The notes beneath the pieces were generated by a model, which did not search any database, was not told where the DNA came from, and saw only the letters and a list, made by a program, of their open reading frames with translations. DNA of 64,000 nt from an uncultured Bacilli bacterium (lineage in GTDB: Bacteria; Bacillota_I; Bacilli_A; RF39; UBA660): assembly GCA_934097085.1 (NCBI GenBank), contig CAKONK010000003.1, forward strand, positions 61,083 through 125,082. The letters are read 5' to 3'. This document shows positions 41,500 through 50,956 of this stretch, piece by piece. A program made the translations under genes and the position numbers. Each line of letters starts with the position of its first letter. The stretch's first letter is position 1.

Positions 41500-42389
41500 A
41501 TTTTCAAATACTTTCTTACTGAGTTTGCACTACCAAACATACCTACAATTGCACCAATTAAAACAATTACGCCAGATACATAGAATACAAAATTATATGG
41601 TTTAATTAAATTAAGTGTCTCGGTAAACATATAACCGTGCATTGTATTAAATAAAATTACATATCCATAAATAGTTATACATACTGGAATTATTGAACCA
41701 ATTATTCCTAAAAATAAACCTTCGAACAAAAATGGTAATTTAATTGCTGTATTGCTTGCTCCAACAAGACGCATTATTTCAATTTCATTTTTTCGTGAAT
41801 AAATAGTTAATTTAATTGTATTTGAAATTAAGAAAGCTGTAACTATAATAAGAGCAATAACAATTCCAATTGTAACCTTCTGAATAATATCAAAGGCTGA
41901 TACTACTTCCTCAACCATAGTTTCACCATATTTAACCGTTTGTATATTTGGAACCTTTTTTATTTCTTCGGCTACCGAGGAAATATTCTTTATATCATCA
42001 ACATATACAGTACAACTGTCCATCAATGGATTTTCAGTTAGATAATTTAACATTGTTGAAAATGTATCAGAATACTCACTCATTTGAGTTTTCCATTCCT
42101 CTTTACTTTTATAAGTAACTTTACTTACACCCTTAATATTTTTTATTTCTAAATATGCATTATTACTATCTTCTTCACTTGCATTTTTATTAATATAAAC
42201 AACTATATTCATCTCTTTTTCAATTGACCTTGTGGCATTATTTACATTTACTGCAATAATAATTGCCACAGAAACGATAATAAGAGTTATCATATCACAA
42301 AGAATACTTGCCATTGAAAGTGAAAAATTACGAGTTATACTTTTAAATGCATCTCTTATACTTCTTCCAAAAATTCTAATCGCTTTCAC
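41496..42389 (-). CDS. ftsX: Cell division ABC transporter permease FtsX
   Basis: A 297-residue, four-helix membrane protein. A GTG at 42389 with AAGGAAG upstream is the start (VKAIRIFGRSIRDAFKSI). The large outer loop between helices 1 and 2 (about residues 60-160) holds the domain that binds the hydrolase; the second helix cluster has the ENEIEIMRLVGAS block typical of FtsX. It overlaps the ftsE end by 14 bases. Works with FtsE to turn on septal murein hydrolysis. Confidence 0.95.
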   Translation of the reverse strand: MKAIRIFGRSIRDAFKSITRNFSLSMASILCDMITLIIVSVAIIIAVNVNNATRSIEKEMNIVVYINKNASEEDSNNAYLEIKNIKGVSKVTYKSKEEWKTQMSEYSDTFSTMLNYLTENPLMDSCTVYVDDIKNISSVAEEIKKVPNIQTVKYGETMVEEVVSAFDIIQKVTIGIVIALIIVTAFLISNTIKLTIYSRKNEIEIMRLVGASNTAIKLPFLFEGLFLGIIGSIIPVCITIYGYVILFNTMHGYMFTETLNLIKPYNFVFYVSGVIVLIGAIVGMFGSANSVRKYLKI

Positions 42390-43074
42390 TCTTATAACTT
42401 CCTTTCTTATAATCACCAACAAGCATACCATTGTTAATTACTAATACCCTTTTTTTCATTCTATTAACAATTTCTTTATCGTGGGTTGCCATTATAACTG
42501 TTGTTCCTAAATCTTTATTAATATTTGAAATAACATCCATAATTTCTTTACTAGTCATTGGATCCAAATTTCCCGTAGGTTCATCACAAATTAAAAGTTT
42601 AGGTTCATTTACAATTGCTCTAGCAATACAAACTCTTTGTTGTTCACCACCGGAAAGTTCTTTTGGAAAGCTTCTTACTTTATCTTTTAAACCAACTCTT
42701 TCTAATGCCTTTAAGACTTTTGGCCTTATATCAACACCTTTATCGCCAACACATTCAAGAGCAAATGCAACATTTTCATATGCAGTTAAATTAGGAAGTA
42801 ATTTAAAGTCTTGAAATACAATACCAACTTTTCTACGAAACTTGTATACCTTTCTATTTTTCAATTTACCAACATTTACTCCACCAACCATTACAGTTCC
42901 TTTAGTGGGTTTTTCTTCTCTATATAACATTTTAACAAAAGTGGACTTTCCACTTGCAGTAAGCCCAATTACAAAGACAAACTCACCTTTATCAATTTGA
43001 ACGCTTACATCAGCACAAGCAGTTATACCATTACTATATGTTTTAGTAACATCCTTAAATTCAATGAATTTCAT
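42376..43074 (-). CDS. ftsE: Cell division ATPase FtsE
   Basis: A 232-residue ABC ATPase. Walker A is GLTASGKST (with Ala in place of the usual Gly), the signature is LSGGEQQRV, and Walker B is LLICDEPTGNLDP. The ATG at 43074 is chosen because GGAGGTG is 4-5 bases upstream. It pairs with FtsX and the coiled-coil hydrolase to couple ATP use to wall cutting at division. The C-terminal part is short, as in other FtsE. Confidence 0.96.
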   Translation of the reverse strand: MKFIEFKDVTKTYSNGITACADVSVQIDKGEFVFVIGLTASGKSTFVKMLYREEKPTKGTVMVGGVNVGKLKNRKVYKFRRKVGIVFQDFKLLPNLTAYENVAFALECVGDKGVDIRPKVLKALERVGLKDKVRSFPKELSGGEQQRVCIARAIVNEPKLLICDEPTGNLDPMTSKEIMDVISNINKDLGTTVIMATHDKEIVNRMKKRVLVINNGMLVGDYKKGSYKSESD

Positions 43075-43095
43075 AAACACCTCCATTATGTTTAA

Positions 43096-43124
43096 ATTAT
43101 ACCACTTTTAAAAAAATAAGTAAA
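43096..43124 (-). promoter_or_regulatory. ftsE operon promoter
   Basis: TTTACT (43119-43124), 17-bp spacer, TATAAT (43096-43101) with an upstream TG (extended -10). A TGTAAA with a nearby TGTTAA lies upstream, but their spacing does not match a WalR box. Confidence 0.65.
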
Positions 43125-43167
43125 TTAAATGAAGCTTATTTACATTTTTTAACAATAACATTTATAA

Positions 43168-43192
43168 CAAAAAAACTAGCAATCGCTAGTTT
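43168..43192 (-). terminator. Terminator of the arginine deiminase operon
   Basis: AAACTAGC/GCTAGTTT stem and a seven-T run right after arcD. Confidence 0.85.
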
Positions 43193-44654
43193 ATAAAACA
43201 CACATTGCTATTGTAAGAATTACCATAGCGGCAAGACCTATACAAGCAACTATTTTAAATGCCCATTTGAACCAAGTTGAATACTCAACTCTAGCAAGAG
43301 CAAGACCACCCATTATTGCTCCACATGTAGGTGTAATTAAATTTACAAGTCCATTAGAAGCAACAAGTATCATAAGATTTGTTTCAACTGAGAATCCTAA
43401 TTGATGAGTTAAACCACCCATAATTGGAGTTGAAAGTGTTGCAATACCTGATGAAGATGGTACAAGTATTGATAAGAATATATGTAAAATAAAGTTCATT
43501 GGTGCGTAGATAACTGCAGGCATATTTTTAAGAGCATTTGCCGCATTATAAATAATATAATTATCTAGGTATGTAACTTGCATTAATACTGAAGCACCCC
43601 TTGCAATTGCTATAATTAATATAACACTTAGTATATCAGAGGCACCATCAACAAATGTATCTACAAATTCTTTTTCACTTAATTTACCAATTATTCCTAT
43701 TACAATAGCCATTACAAAAAATAGTACGGCTGCATCTTCGAAATACCAATAACCAAAACAATTTCCAGTTAAGAAAGCTGTAAAATGTGTTCCAGCATCA
43801 GCAACATCAGCAGGTATAATACCAAAATCTACCCATGGAATGAAACCTGCTATCATAATAACAAATGTTAAGCCAAATATAATCAATATAAGTTTTTGTC
43901 TTGTAGTAAGTTTTACATCTGGATTAATAAAATCATCTTTTGCATAATGTTTTTCCATTTGTTTTTGTTCTTGCAATGAAAGGAATGTACTTCCTTTTTC
44001 GGCTTTCACTTTAGCAGCATAATTTAATACAAATGCTACTGCTATAATATAAGAAACTAACCATAAAATACATCCAAGTAAAATTATAGTTCCTTGATTA
44101 ACTTTTATACCATCTGGTAAAGCACTAACTGCAGCACCAACTGCAAATGGATTTATTGTTGAACCAAGTACACCTACACCAGCACCAAGTAAGACTGTGG
44201 CTGATGCAACTATTGTGTCCATTCCCGCTGCTACCATAGTAAATGATAGTAGTCCATAAAATGCAACTGTTTCTTCTAGCATTCCATAAGTAGTTCCACC
44301 AACTGAGAATATAAACATTAGTATTGGTATTAATACTAGTTCTTTACCTTTTAATTTGTTTACTAATACTTTTATTCCTGTTTCAAGAGCACCAGTTTTA
44401 GTAACAACATTTAAAAATCCTCCTAAAATAAGAATAAATACACCTACATCAGCAGCATTTTCAAATCCTTTAATCGGAGCCATTAAAAAGTCAGAAAATT
44501 TAGCACGAACTACACCACTACCATTGACAATATTTTCACCATCAAATGTAGCAAGTGGAAGTAAATATGAAACTATAGCAATTGCAACAATAATTAACAT
44601 TATAATTGTAAATGAAGATAATGTAAATTTTTTCTTTTTAGCTTTTTTTGCCAT
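43191..44654 (-). CDS. arcD: YfcC-family antiporter, probable arginine/ornithine exchanger
   Basis: A 487-residue polytopic membrane protein with about twelve hydrophobic segments, of the YfcC/DcuC-like family (GGFLNVVTKTGALETGI, SVGGTTYGMLEETVAFY, GVLGSTINPFA). Members of this family replace classical ArcD in many arginine deiminase loci. It is the last gene of the arcABC cluster, which supports exchange of arginine for ornithine. Different substrate not excluded, hence the gene symbol is by context. Confidence 0.85.
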   Translation of the reverse strand: MAKKAKKKKFTLSSFTIIMLIIVAIAIVSYLLPLATFDGENIVNGSGVVRAKFSDFLMAPIKGFENAADVGVFILILGGFLNVVTKTGALETGIKVLVNKLKGKELVLIPILMFIFSVGGTTYGMLEETVAFYGLLSFTMVAAGMDTIVASATVLLGAGVGVLGSTINPFAVGAAVSALPDGIKVNQGTIILLGCILWLVSYIIAVAFVLNYAAKVKAEKGSTFLSLQEQKQMEKHYAKDDFINPDVKLTTRQKLILIIFGLTFVIMIAGFIPWVDFGIIPADVADAGTHFTAFLTGNCFGYWYFEDAAVLFFVMAIVIGIIGKLSEKEFVDTFVDGASDILSVILIIAIARGASVLMQVTYLDNYIIYNAANALKNMPAVIYAPMNFILHIFLSILVPSSSGIATLSTPIMGGLTHQLGFSVETNLMILVASNGLVNLITPTCGAIMGGLALARVEYSTWFKWAFKIVACIGLAAMVILTIAMCVL

Positions 44655-44656
44655 TC

Positions 44657-45592
44657 TTATTTCCTCCTATAAAATATTCTTGTGCCTTTATCACCATTAA
44701 TTGCTTCAAGTCCTTCATTTAATGAAGCAATAATAGCAATGCCTTCTGAGTTTTCATTTAGAAATTTCATACAAGCATTTATTTTTGGAAGCATACTTCC
44801 TTTTGCAAAATGGCCTTCATCAATGTATTTTTGTAATTCTAATGTATCAGTTGAATCAATTGACTTTTGATTAGGTGTATTAAAATTAATATACACTTTA
44901 TCTACTGCTGTTAGAATTAACAAAATATCAGCTTTAATATTTGCTGCTAACTTACTACTTGCAAAATCTTTATCAATAACTGCGTCAACACCTTTATATC
45001 CTAGTCCATCCTTTACTACAGGAATACCACCACCACCGACAGTAATAACTATATTTCCGTCATCTGCAAGATTACTTACTATTTCTTGCTCTAAGATTCT
45101 TTCAGGTTTTGGTGAGGGCACTACTCTCCTATAACCTCTTCCAGAATCTTCAACATATTTATAACCATTTGAAGAAGCAAGTTTATCGGCCTCCTCTTTG
45201 GTATAAAACATTCCTACAGGTTTAGTTGGATCTGTGAAAGCCTCATCATTTTCATCCACTTCAACCTGAGTAATGATAGTTGCACATTTCTTTTCAATAT
45301 TATTTTCTCTCAATTTTTCATTAATAGCATTTTGTAAATGATAACCAATATATCCCTGACTCATTGCTCCGCACTCTGCAAAAGGCATAAAAGGAGCAAC
45401 ATTAAATTTGCTTGCATACTCAAACGCATTAGCAATCATTCCCACCTGAGGACCATTTCCATGTGTCACAATAACATCATTATCTTTAGCAATGCTTACA
45501 ATTATATCAGCTGCTTTTTTAACAAGAAGTTTTTGTTCGTCTGGTGTTTTACCCAAAGCATTTCCTCCTAAAGCGATAACAATTTTACTCAT
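44657..45592 (-). CDS. arcC: Carbamate kinase
   Basis: A 311-residue enzyme of the amino acid kinase family. It transfers phosphate from carbamoyl phosphate to ADP, giving ATP, CO2 and ammonia in the last step of the arginine deiminase route. IVIALGGNALG starts it, VTHGNGPQVG and GMFYTKEEA follow, and the late VDAVIDKDFASSKLA block and GGGGIPVV are diagnostic. It sits two bases before arcD's start region and one base after arcB, in a tight operon. Confidence 0.97.
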   Translation of the reverse strand: MSKIVIALGGNALGKTPDEQKLLVKKAADIIVSIAKDNDVIVTHGNGPQVGMIANAFEYASKFNVAPFMPFAECGAMSQGYIGYHLQNAINEKLRENNIEKKCATIITQVEVDENDEAFTDPTKPVGMFYTKEEADKLASSNGYKYVEDSGRGYRRVVPSPKPERILEQEIVSNLADDGNIVITVGGGGIPVVKDGLGYKGVDAVIDKDFASSKLAANIKADILLILTAVDKVYINFNTPNQKSIDSTDTLELQKYIDEGHFAKGSMLPKINACMKFLNENSEGIAIIASLNEGLEAINGDKGTRIFYRRK

Positions 45593-45593
45593 A

Positions 45594-46583
45594 TTAATTC
45601 CTTAATGTAGCATAAATTACGGCTTTAATTGTATGCATTCTATTTTCTGCTTCTTCAAAAACTCTTGAATGTGAACCATTAAATACTTCATCTGTAACTT
45701 CCATTTCTGGAACACCAAATTTTTCATTAATTTCTTTACCAATTGTAGTATTTTGATCGTGGAAAGATGGTAAGCAATGAAGAAATATACAATCATCTTT
45801 AGCATTATCTATAACTGCTTGATTAACTTGATATTTTCTTAAATAATTAATTCTTTCAGCCCATTTTTCCATAGGCTCTCCCATTGAAACCCAAACATCA
45901 GTATATATTGCATCGGCATCTTTAGTACCTTCCATAATATCTTCGGTTCTTTCAATAACGCAGCCATTTTCTCTAGCTATTTCTTCACATTTTTTAGTAA
46001 GTTCTTCATCTGGCCATAAATCTTTTGGAGCACAGCAAGTAAAATTAACACCTAATTTTGCACTAGCAACCATAAGTGAATTACCAACATTATTTCTAGC
46101 ATCTCCACAGAAAACTAATTTTCTTCCTTTTAATGAACCAAATTCTTCCTCAATAGTCATAAAATCCGCTAACATTTGTGTTGGATGAAATTCATTAGTA
46201 AGTCCGTTATAAACAGGAACACTTGAATATTTTGCTAATGTGTCAACTATAGTTTGATCAAATCCACGATACTCTATAGCATCATAAATTCTACATAACA
46301 CTCTAGCAGTATCTTCAATACTTTCTTTTTTACCCATTTGGGAACCAGTTGGTCCTAAATAAGTAACATGCATACCTAAGTCGTAAGCAGCAACTTCAAA
46401 AGAACACCTAGTTCTTGTGGAATCTTTTTCAAATATTATAGCAATATTTTGTCCTTCAAGAAATCTATGAGGTTCTCTATGTTCCTTTTTTGTTTTAAAA
46501 TCTTTTGCTAAGTCTAATAAATATCTTATTTCATCAGTTGAATAATCAAGTAACTTTAGAAAATCTCTTCCTCTTAAATCCAT
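45594..46583 (-). CDS. arcB: Catabolic ornithine carbamoyltransferase
   Basis: A 329-residue enzyme that phosphorolyses citrulline to ornithine and carbamoyl phosphate. The carbamoyl phosphate loop STRTRCSFE, the GSQMGKKESIEDTARVL block, HPTQMLADF and the late HCLPSF are conserved. Length and operon position (between arcA and arcC) support a catabolic role. It begins one base after the arcA stop. Confidence 0.97.
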   Translation of the reverse strand: MDLRGRDFLKLLDYSTDEIRYLLDLAKDFKTKKEHREPHRFLEGQNIAIIFEKDSTRTRCSFEVAAYDLGMHVTYLGPTGSQMGKKESIEDTARVLCRIYDAIEYRGFDQTIVDTLAKYSSVPVYNGLTNEFHPTQMLADFMTIEEEFGSLKGRKLVFCGDARNNVGNSLMVASAKLGVNFTCCAPKDLWPDEELTKKCEEIARENGCVIERTEDIMEGTKDADAIYTDVWVSMGEPMEKWAERINYLRKYQVNQAVIDNAKDDCIFLHCLPSFHDQNTTIGKEINEKFGVPEMEVTDEVFNGSHSRVFEEAENRMHTIKAVIYATLRN

Positions 46584-47810
46584 TTAATCCTCTCTTTCAA
46601 GTGGCATACTCATACATCTAGGGCCACCTCTTCCCCTAGAAAGTTCCGCACTATTCATTTCAATTACTTTAATTCCTTTTTCTCTTAATACCTCATTAGT
46701 AATATTATTTCTATTGTATACAACTACTACTCCCGGAGCAATACATAGTGTATTAGTTCCATCATTCCATTGCTCTCTTTCTGAGGCAATTTTATCTCCT
46801 CCGGCACAAGGAATAAGTGTAATATCAATACCTAAATATTCCTCTAAAATATTTTCAAGGCTTCCTTCTTTGTTTATTACTTTTACTTCTTCAGGATTAT
46901 CCTCATTTTTAGTGATTTCAAAGACCTCCAAAGTATCCATAATTCCAGGGTGATATGTAAATTTATCAACATCTATTTGAGTAAATACTGTATCTAAGTG
47001 CATAAATGCTCTACATTCAGGTATCTTAAATGCAAGTATTGTATCAATATTACATTCTTCATCATTAAACATATTTTTAGCAACTAAATCAATTGCTTCA
47101 GCACTTGTTCTTTGAGAAATACCAATTGCAAGTGTATGCTCATTTAAATTTAATACATCGCCACCCTCAATACTGAATGGATTTTCTCTATCATAATATT
47201 TAGGAACTTTGTCCATATAATCTGGATGATAATTAAAAATGTAATAAGCATAAATTGTTTCTCTACTTCTTGTAACAGAGTACATTTTATTAAGAATTAT
47301 ACCATCACCAACCGAAGCAAATGGATCTCTTGTAAAATATAGGTTAGGCATTGGTTCAGCTAAAAACTTGGTTTCTTCACTTACTTGGTCAACAAGCGAA
47401 TATTCACTATCTTGTTTATTTCTATGAACTTCAGAAACTTTAATGCCTTCCATAGTTTTTAAAACTAGTTCTTTATTATTGGTATAACTCATTAAATAAT
47501 CAAATAATAAATCTTTATATTTTGGAGTTCTTACTCCTGCCTCATAAATAAATTGTCTTATAAACGAAGGCTTAATCTGTGGATTTTCATTTAATGTTTC
47601 TGCCATTAAATCTTCCAAATAAACAACCTCTACACCATTATCTCTAAGTATTTGACAAAATTCATCGTGTTCTAAAATTGCATCTTTTAAATATGGAATA
47701 TCATCAAAAAGAAGTCTACCTAAAGTATCTGGTGTTAAATTTAATAGTTCCTTTCCTGGTCTATGAACCAAAACTTTTTTTAATTTTTTAATTTCACTAG
47801 TAACGTGCAT
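46584..47810 (-). CDS. arcA: Arginine deiminase
   Basis: A 408-residue enzyme that converts arginine to citrulline and ammonia. The LKKVLVHRPGKEL start, FTRDPFASVG, HLDTVFT with the catalytic His, and the late RGRGGPRCMSMPLERED carrying the nucleophilic Cys are present, as is IEGGDVLNL. AAGGAG is before the ATG. First gene of arcABCD, downstream of an amino acid ABC transporter that probably supplies arginine. Confidence 0.98.
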   Translation of the reverse strand: MHVTSEIKKLKKVLVHRPGKELLNLTPDTLGRLLFDDIPYLKDAILEHDEFCQILRDNGVEVVYLEDLMAETLNENPQIKPSFIRQFIYEAGVRTPKYKDLLFDYLMSYTNNKELVLKTMEGIKVSEVHRNKQDSEYSLVDQVSEETKFLAEPMPNLYFTRDPFASVGDGIILNKMYSVTRSRETIYAYYIFNYHPDYMDKVPKYYDRENPFSIEGGDVLNLNEHTLAIGISQRTSAEAIDLVAKNMFNDEECNIDTILAFKIPECRAFMHLDTVFTQIDVDKFTYHPGIMDTLEVFEITKNEDNPEEVKVINKEGSLENILEEYLGIDITLIPCAGGDKIASEREQWNDGTNTLCIAPGVVVVYNRNNITNEVLREKGIKVIEMNSAELSRGRGGPRCMSMPLERED

Positions 47811-47868
47811 CTATATCATCTCCTTATTATAATAATTTTATCATTTTAATTATTAAAAGTCTATAATT

Positions 47869-48576
47869 CTAATTTATATCTTTCAAAAAATTTTTAATAG
47901 TTTCATTTTCACTATTAAATGTTCCCTCAACAGTATTATCAGAAAGAATAGTTTTATTGTCCACAAAAATAATTCTCGAAGAAAAATCTTTTACAAAGTT
48001 AAGTTCGTGGCTTACAACAATTATTGTCATATTATAATCTTTTAATTTACTTACTAACTCTAATACCTCTTTTTTCATTTGTGGATCTAATGAACTAGTT
48101 GGTTCATCTAATAAAAGTATTTTAGGTTTTTCCATAAGAGCTCTTATTATAGCAACTCTTTGTTTTTCACCACCACTTAAATTTTTAGGGTATTCATTTA
48201 TTTTATTTTCTAAATTTATTTCTTTTAAATAGTTTTTAGCAAGTTTAATTGCTTCCTTTTTTGTTTGCATTTTAAGTTTAACCGGAGCAATAATTAAATT
48301 TTCTAATACAGACATGTTTTCAAATAAATTAAATGATTGAAAAACCATACCAACTTTATTATAAAATTTTTTTATATTATTAACATTTTCATTATCTATT
48401 AATATTTGACCATTATCTATTTTTTCAAGTCTTGCTATACATCTAAGTAATGTTGATTTACCACATCCACTTTTGCCAATTATAGATATTTGTTCATTAT
48501 CATTGATTTTTAAATTAATATTTTTTAAAATACATTTTTTATCATAACTTTTTGTTAAGTTTTTAATTTCTATCAT
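47869..48576 (-). CDS. Amino acid ABC transporter ATPase
   Basis: A 235-residue polar amino acid transporter ATPase. Walker A GKSGCGKST, the Q-loop in VFQSFNLFENMSVLENL, signature LSGGEKQRV and Walker B LLLDEPTSSLDP are intact, and the D-loop and switch His (VVSHEL) follow. It overlaps the permease gene by 14 bases. Placement next to arcA suggests that the substrate is arginine. Confidence 0.93.
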   Translation of the reverse strand: MIEIKNLTKSYDKKCILKNINLKINDNEQISIIGKSGCGKSTLLRCIARLEKIDNGQILIDNENVNNIKKFYNKVGMVFQSFNLFENMSVLENLIIAPVKLKMQTKKEAIKLAKNYLKEINLENKINEYPKNLSGGEKQRVAIIRALMEKPKILLLDEPTSSLDPQMKKEVLELVSKLKDYNMTIIVVSHELNFVKDFSSRIIFVDNKTILSDNTVEGTFNSENETIKNFLKDIN

Positions 48577-49252
48577 TTGAAAGTCTCCTTTCGAAAAAAT
48601 TTAATAGTTTGGTTAATCCTAAAGTTAATATTAGATAAATTATTGCAACGATTAAAAGAGGAAAAAAATAATCATATGTAGATGAAGCCACTATATCAGA
48701 GGCCTTTGTAAGTTCAAGTATGCCAATATAACCCGCTACTGAAGTTTCTTTTAAAAGTGTTATAAATTCATTACCTAATGCTGGTAAAACATTTCTTAAT
48801 GCCTGAGGCATTATTACATATTTCATTGTTTGAAAATAGTTAAATCCTAGCATTGTTGAGGCTTCTTCCTGTCCTTTTGGAATTGATATTAATCCAGACC
48901 TAATTATTTGAGATACATATGCGCCAGAATTTAATCCAAAAGATATAATTCCAACTACTACAATATTAATATTAACACTTTTAAAAATTATATAATATAA
49001 AATCATTAATTGAAGTAATGCGGGGGTTCCTCTTATAATTCCAATATACATTCTTGCAAAAGTACTTAATAAATAAAGTTTACCCGTTTTTTCATTATAG
49101 TCTATTACAAGTGATAAAATAAGTCCTATAATAACTCCAATTAAGCAAGCAAAAAATGCCATAATAATTGTGTTACCAAGACCAGTTAAATAATATTTAT
49201 ATCTATCTTGATATATAAATGAATTGTATATATTTTCTCTTATTAATTCCAT
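48563..49252 (-). CDS. Amino acid ABC transporter permease
   Basis: A 229-residue inner-membrane permease of the HisM/GlnP type (start ATG at 49252). Five hydrophobic segments and the EAA-type loop SIPKGQEEASTMLGFNYFQTMKYVIMPQALRNVLPALGNEFI are seen; the EEAS box contacts the ATPase. It is tucked between the binding protein and ATPase genes. The start is spaced only 3 bases from AGGTG, so the exact initiation codon is uncertain. Confidence 0.93.
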   Translation of the reverse strand: MELIRENIYNSFIYQDRYKYYLTGLGNTIIMAFFACLIGVIIGLILSLVIDYNEKTGKLYLLSTFARMYIGIIRGTPALLQLMILYYIIFKSVNINIVVVGIISFGLNSGAYVSQIIRSGLISIPKGQEEASTMLGFNYFQTMKYVIMPQALRNVLPALGNEFITLLKETSVAGYIGILELTKASDIVASSTYDYFFPLLIVAIIYLILTLGLTKLLNFFERRLSNDRN

Positions 49253-49258
49253 AAACAC

Positions 49259-49978
49259 CTATTTTGAATACTCTAAAATGTATTCATCAATTTTACCACT
49301 ACTTTTTAAATTATCAATAACTTCATTAATTTTATTTAAAAGTTCAGTATTTCCTTTTTTAACAGCAATTGCATAATTATCTTCGAATACAAATCCATCT
49401 AAAATAATCAAATTTTCATTATTTTCAACAATTTTTTTACCAGGCAATTCATCCATTATTATTAAATCAACTTTACCTGCTTTTAAATCTTCAGCCATTG
49501 ATAAGTATTTTTTTTGTCTAATAATATCTTTTGTTATGTTATTATCAGTAACATAACTATCTGCAATAGTACCAAGTTGAACAGCAATTTTTTTGTTGTT
49601 AATTTCTGAAATACTTTTAATGTTACTATCATTTCTAACAATTACTATTTGTTTTGAACTAATATATGTATTAGAAAAATCAACTTGTTTTTTTCTTTCT
49701 TCATTTACACTCATTCCAGCTAAAGCAAAATCAGCTTTTCCTGATTTTATTTCATTAATTATTGCATCAAAATATACATCTTTAATAACAAGTTTTTTAC
49801 CAAGTGCTGAAGCAATTTCTTTAGCAATTTCTACATCAACTCCAACAATTTCGTTATTCTCATAATATTCATATGGTGCAAATCCTGCCTCGGTTACCAT
49901 CACAATCTCATTTTCATTTTTTTTGCATCCGCATAAAGCAATTAAACATATACTTAAAAGTATTATTATTTTTTTCAT
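49259..49978 (-). CDS. Amino acid ABC transporter substrate-binding lipoprotein
   Basis: A 239-residue lipoprotein with lipobox LCGC near residue 17. The mature domain is a SBP_bac_3 fold with GFAPYEYYENNEIVGVDVEIAKEIA, DFALAGMSVNEERKKQVDFSNTYI and GTIADSYV. The Asp and Arg contact positions fit a basic or polar amino acid; with arcA downstream arginine is the best guess. Its ATG overlaps the YitT stop (ATGA). Confidence 0.93.
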   Translation of the reverse strand: MKKIIILLSICLIALCGCKKNENEIVMVTEAGFAPYEYYENNEIVGVDVEIAKEIASALGKKLVIKDVYFDAIINEIKSGKADFALAGMSVNEERKKQVDFSNTYISSKQIVIVRNDSNIKSISEINNKKIAVQLGTIADSYVTDNNITKDIIRQKKYLSMAEDLKAGKVDLIIMDELPGKKIVENNENLIILDGFVFEDNYAIAVKKGNTELLNKINEVIDNLKSSGKIDEYILEYSK

Positions 49979-50850
49979 CGATTAATCAATATCCTTTCTT
50001 TTTTCTTTCCCCCATTAACTTCATAACAATCATTTATTACAAAAAATGCATTGGGGTCAAGTTCTAATATCCTATTTCGTAATCTATAACAATCTAAATT
50101 AGAAACTGCCACCATTAATATTTCACCTTTTTTATGTAAGAATTCTTGCTTGCTTTGTAAAATTGTAACACCACTATCATATTCCTCAGTTATAACCTTT
50201 TTAACTTCACTTAGTTTATTTGTATAAATGAAGAAAACCTTGCTTAGAGAAACACCTAGAGTAATTTTATCAATAAAATGATTACTTATTAACAAAATAA
50301 TTATTGAATATATAAAACTTTCAAAACCAAATACAAACGCACCCATCAAAAGAATTATAAAACTATAGGAAAAATTTGCCACTGAAGTAGATACTTTAGC
50401 GTACTTTTTAATAAGTTCCATTATGACATCCCCTCCACCAGTTGTAAAACCACTTTTATATATAAGTGCAGATGATGCTCCATATAAGAAACCAGTAATT
50501 ACAACACTAATTAGTACTTGACTTGTATTAATATATTTTAAAAGTGATAATGCTATAGGCTCTGTAATTGTTACCATAATTGGGTATAATAATGAACCTA
50601 ATACCGTAGGTAATGTTTTCTTGTATCCTAAACAAATAAAACTTATGATTAAGAGTACTATTCTTGATATGTACAAAAACACTGTTGGATCAATATTAAA
50701 TAATTTATTAAATATTATTGCAAGACCATTGGTGCCACCAGTTATAAATTCATTAGGTAGTAAAAATAAATGGTAGCACATTGCAAGCAAAAAGATACCA
50801 AAAACAAATGTAACACCAGTAACTAAAGTTTTTATATCTTCCTTACTCAT
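49975..50850 (-). CDS. YitT-family membrane protein (DUF161 and DUF2179)
   Basis: A 291-residue protein with five or six hydrophobic segments (LFLLPNEFITGGTNGLAII, GFTTGGGDVIMELI) and a C-terminal cytosolic DUF2179 domain (about 215-285: EYDSGVTILQSKQEFLHKKGEILMVAVSN). Members of this family are common in Bacillota; the function is unclear. Overlap with the binding protein gene shows co-transcription with the arginine uptake and deiminase genes. A TAGACA/TAAAAT promoter precedes it. Confidence 0.88.
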   Translation of the reverse strand: MSKEDIKTLVTGVTFVFGIFLLAMCYHLFLLPNEFITGGTNGLAIIFNKLFNIDPTVFLYISRIVLLIISFICLGYKKTLPTVLGSLLYPIMVTITEPIALSLLKYINTSQVLISVVITGFLYGASSALIYKSGFTTGGGDVIMELIKKYAKVSTSVANFSYSFIILLMGAFVFGFESFIYSIIILLISNHFIDKITLGVSLSKVFFIYTNKLSEVKKVITEEYDSGVTILQSKQEFLHKKGEILMVAVSNLDCYRLRNRILELDPNAFFVINDCYEVNGGKKKERILINR

Positions 50851-50874
50851 TTTACTACCCTTCTTACTATAATC

Positions 50875-50903
50875 ATTTTACTAAAATTTAGTTTTTTTGT
50901 CTA
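50875..50903 (-). promoter_or_regulatory. Promoter of the YitT-ABC-arc operon
   Basis: TAGACA (50898-50903), 17-bp spacer, TAAAAT (50875-50880). The spacer contains the palindrome CTAAATTTTAG, which might be an operator. Confidence 0.55.
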
Positions 50904-50956
50904 TAAAGTGTCATAAATTTAATAAAAAAAAATAAGTTTTAATGAGGTGAAAGCAA

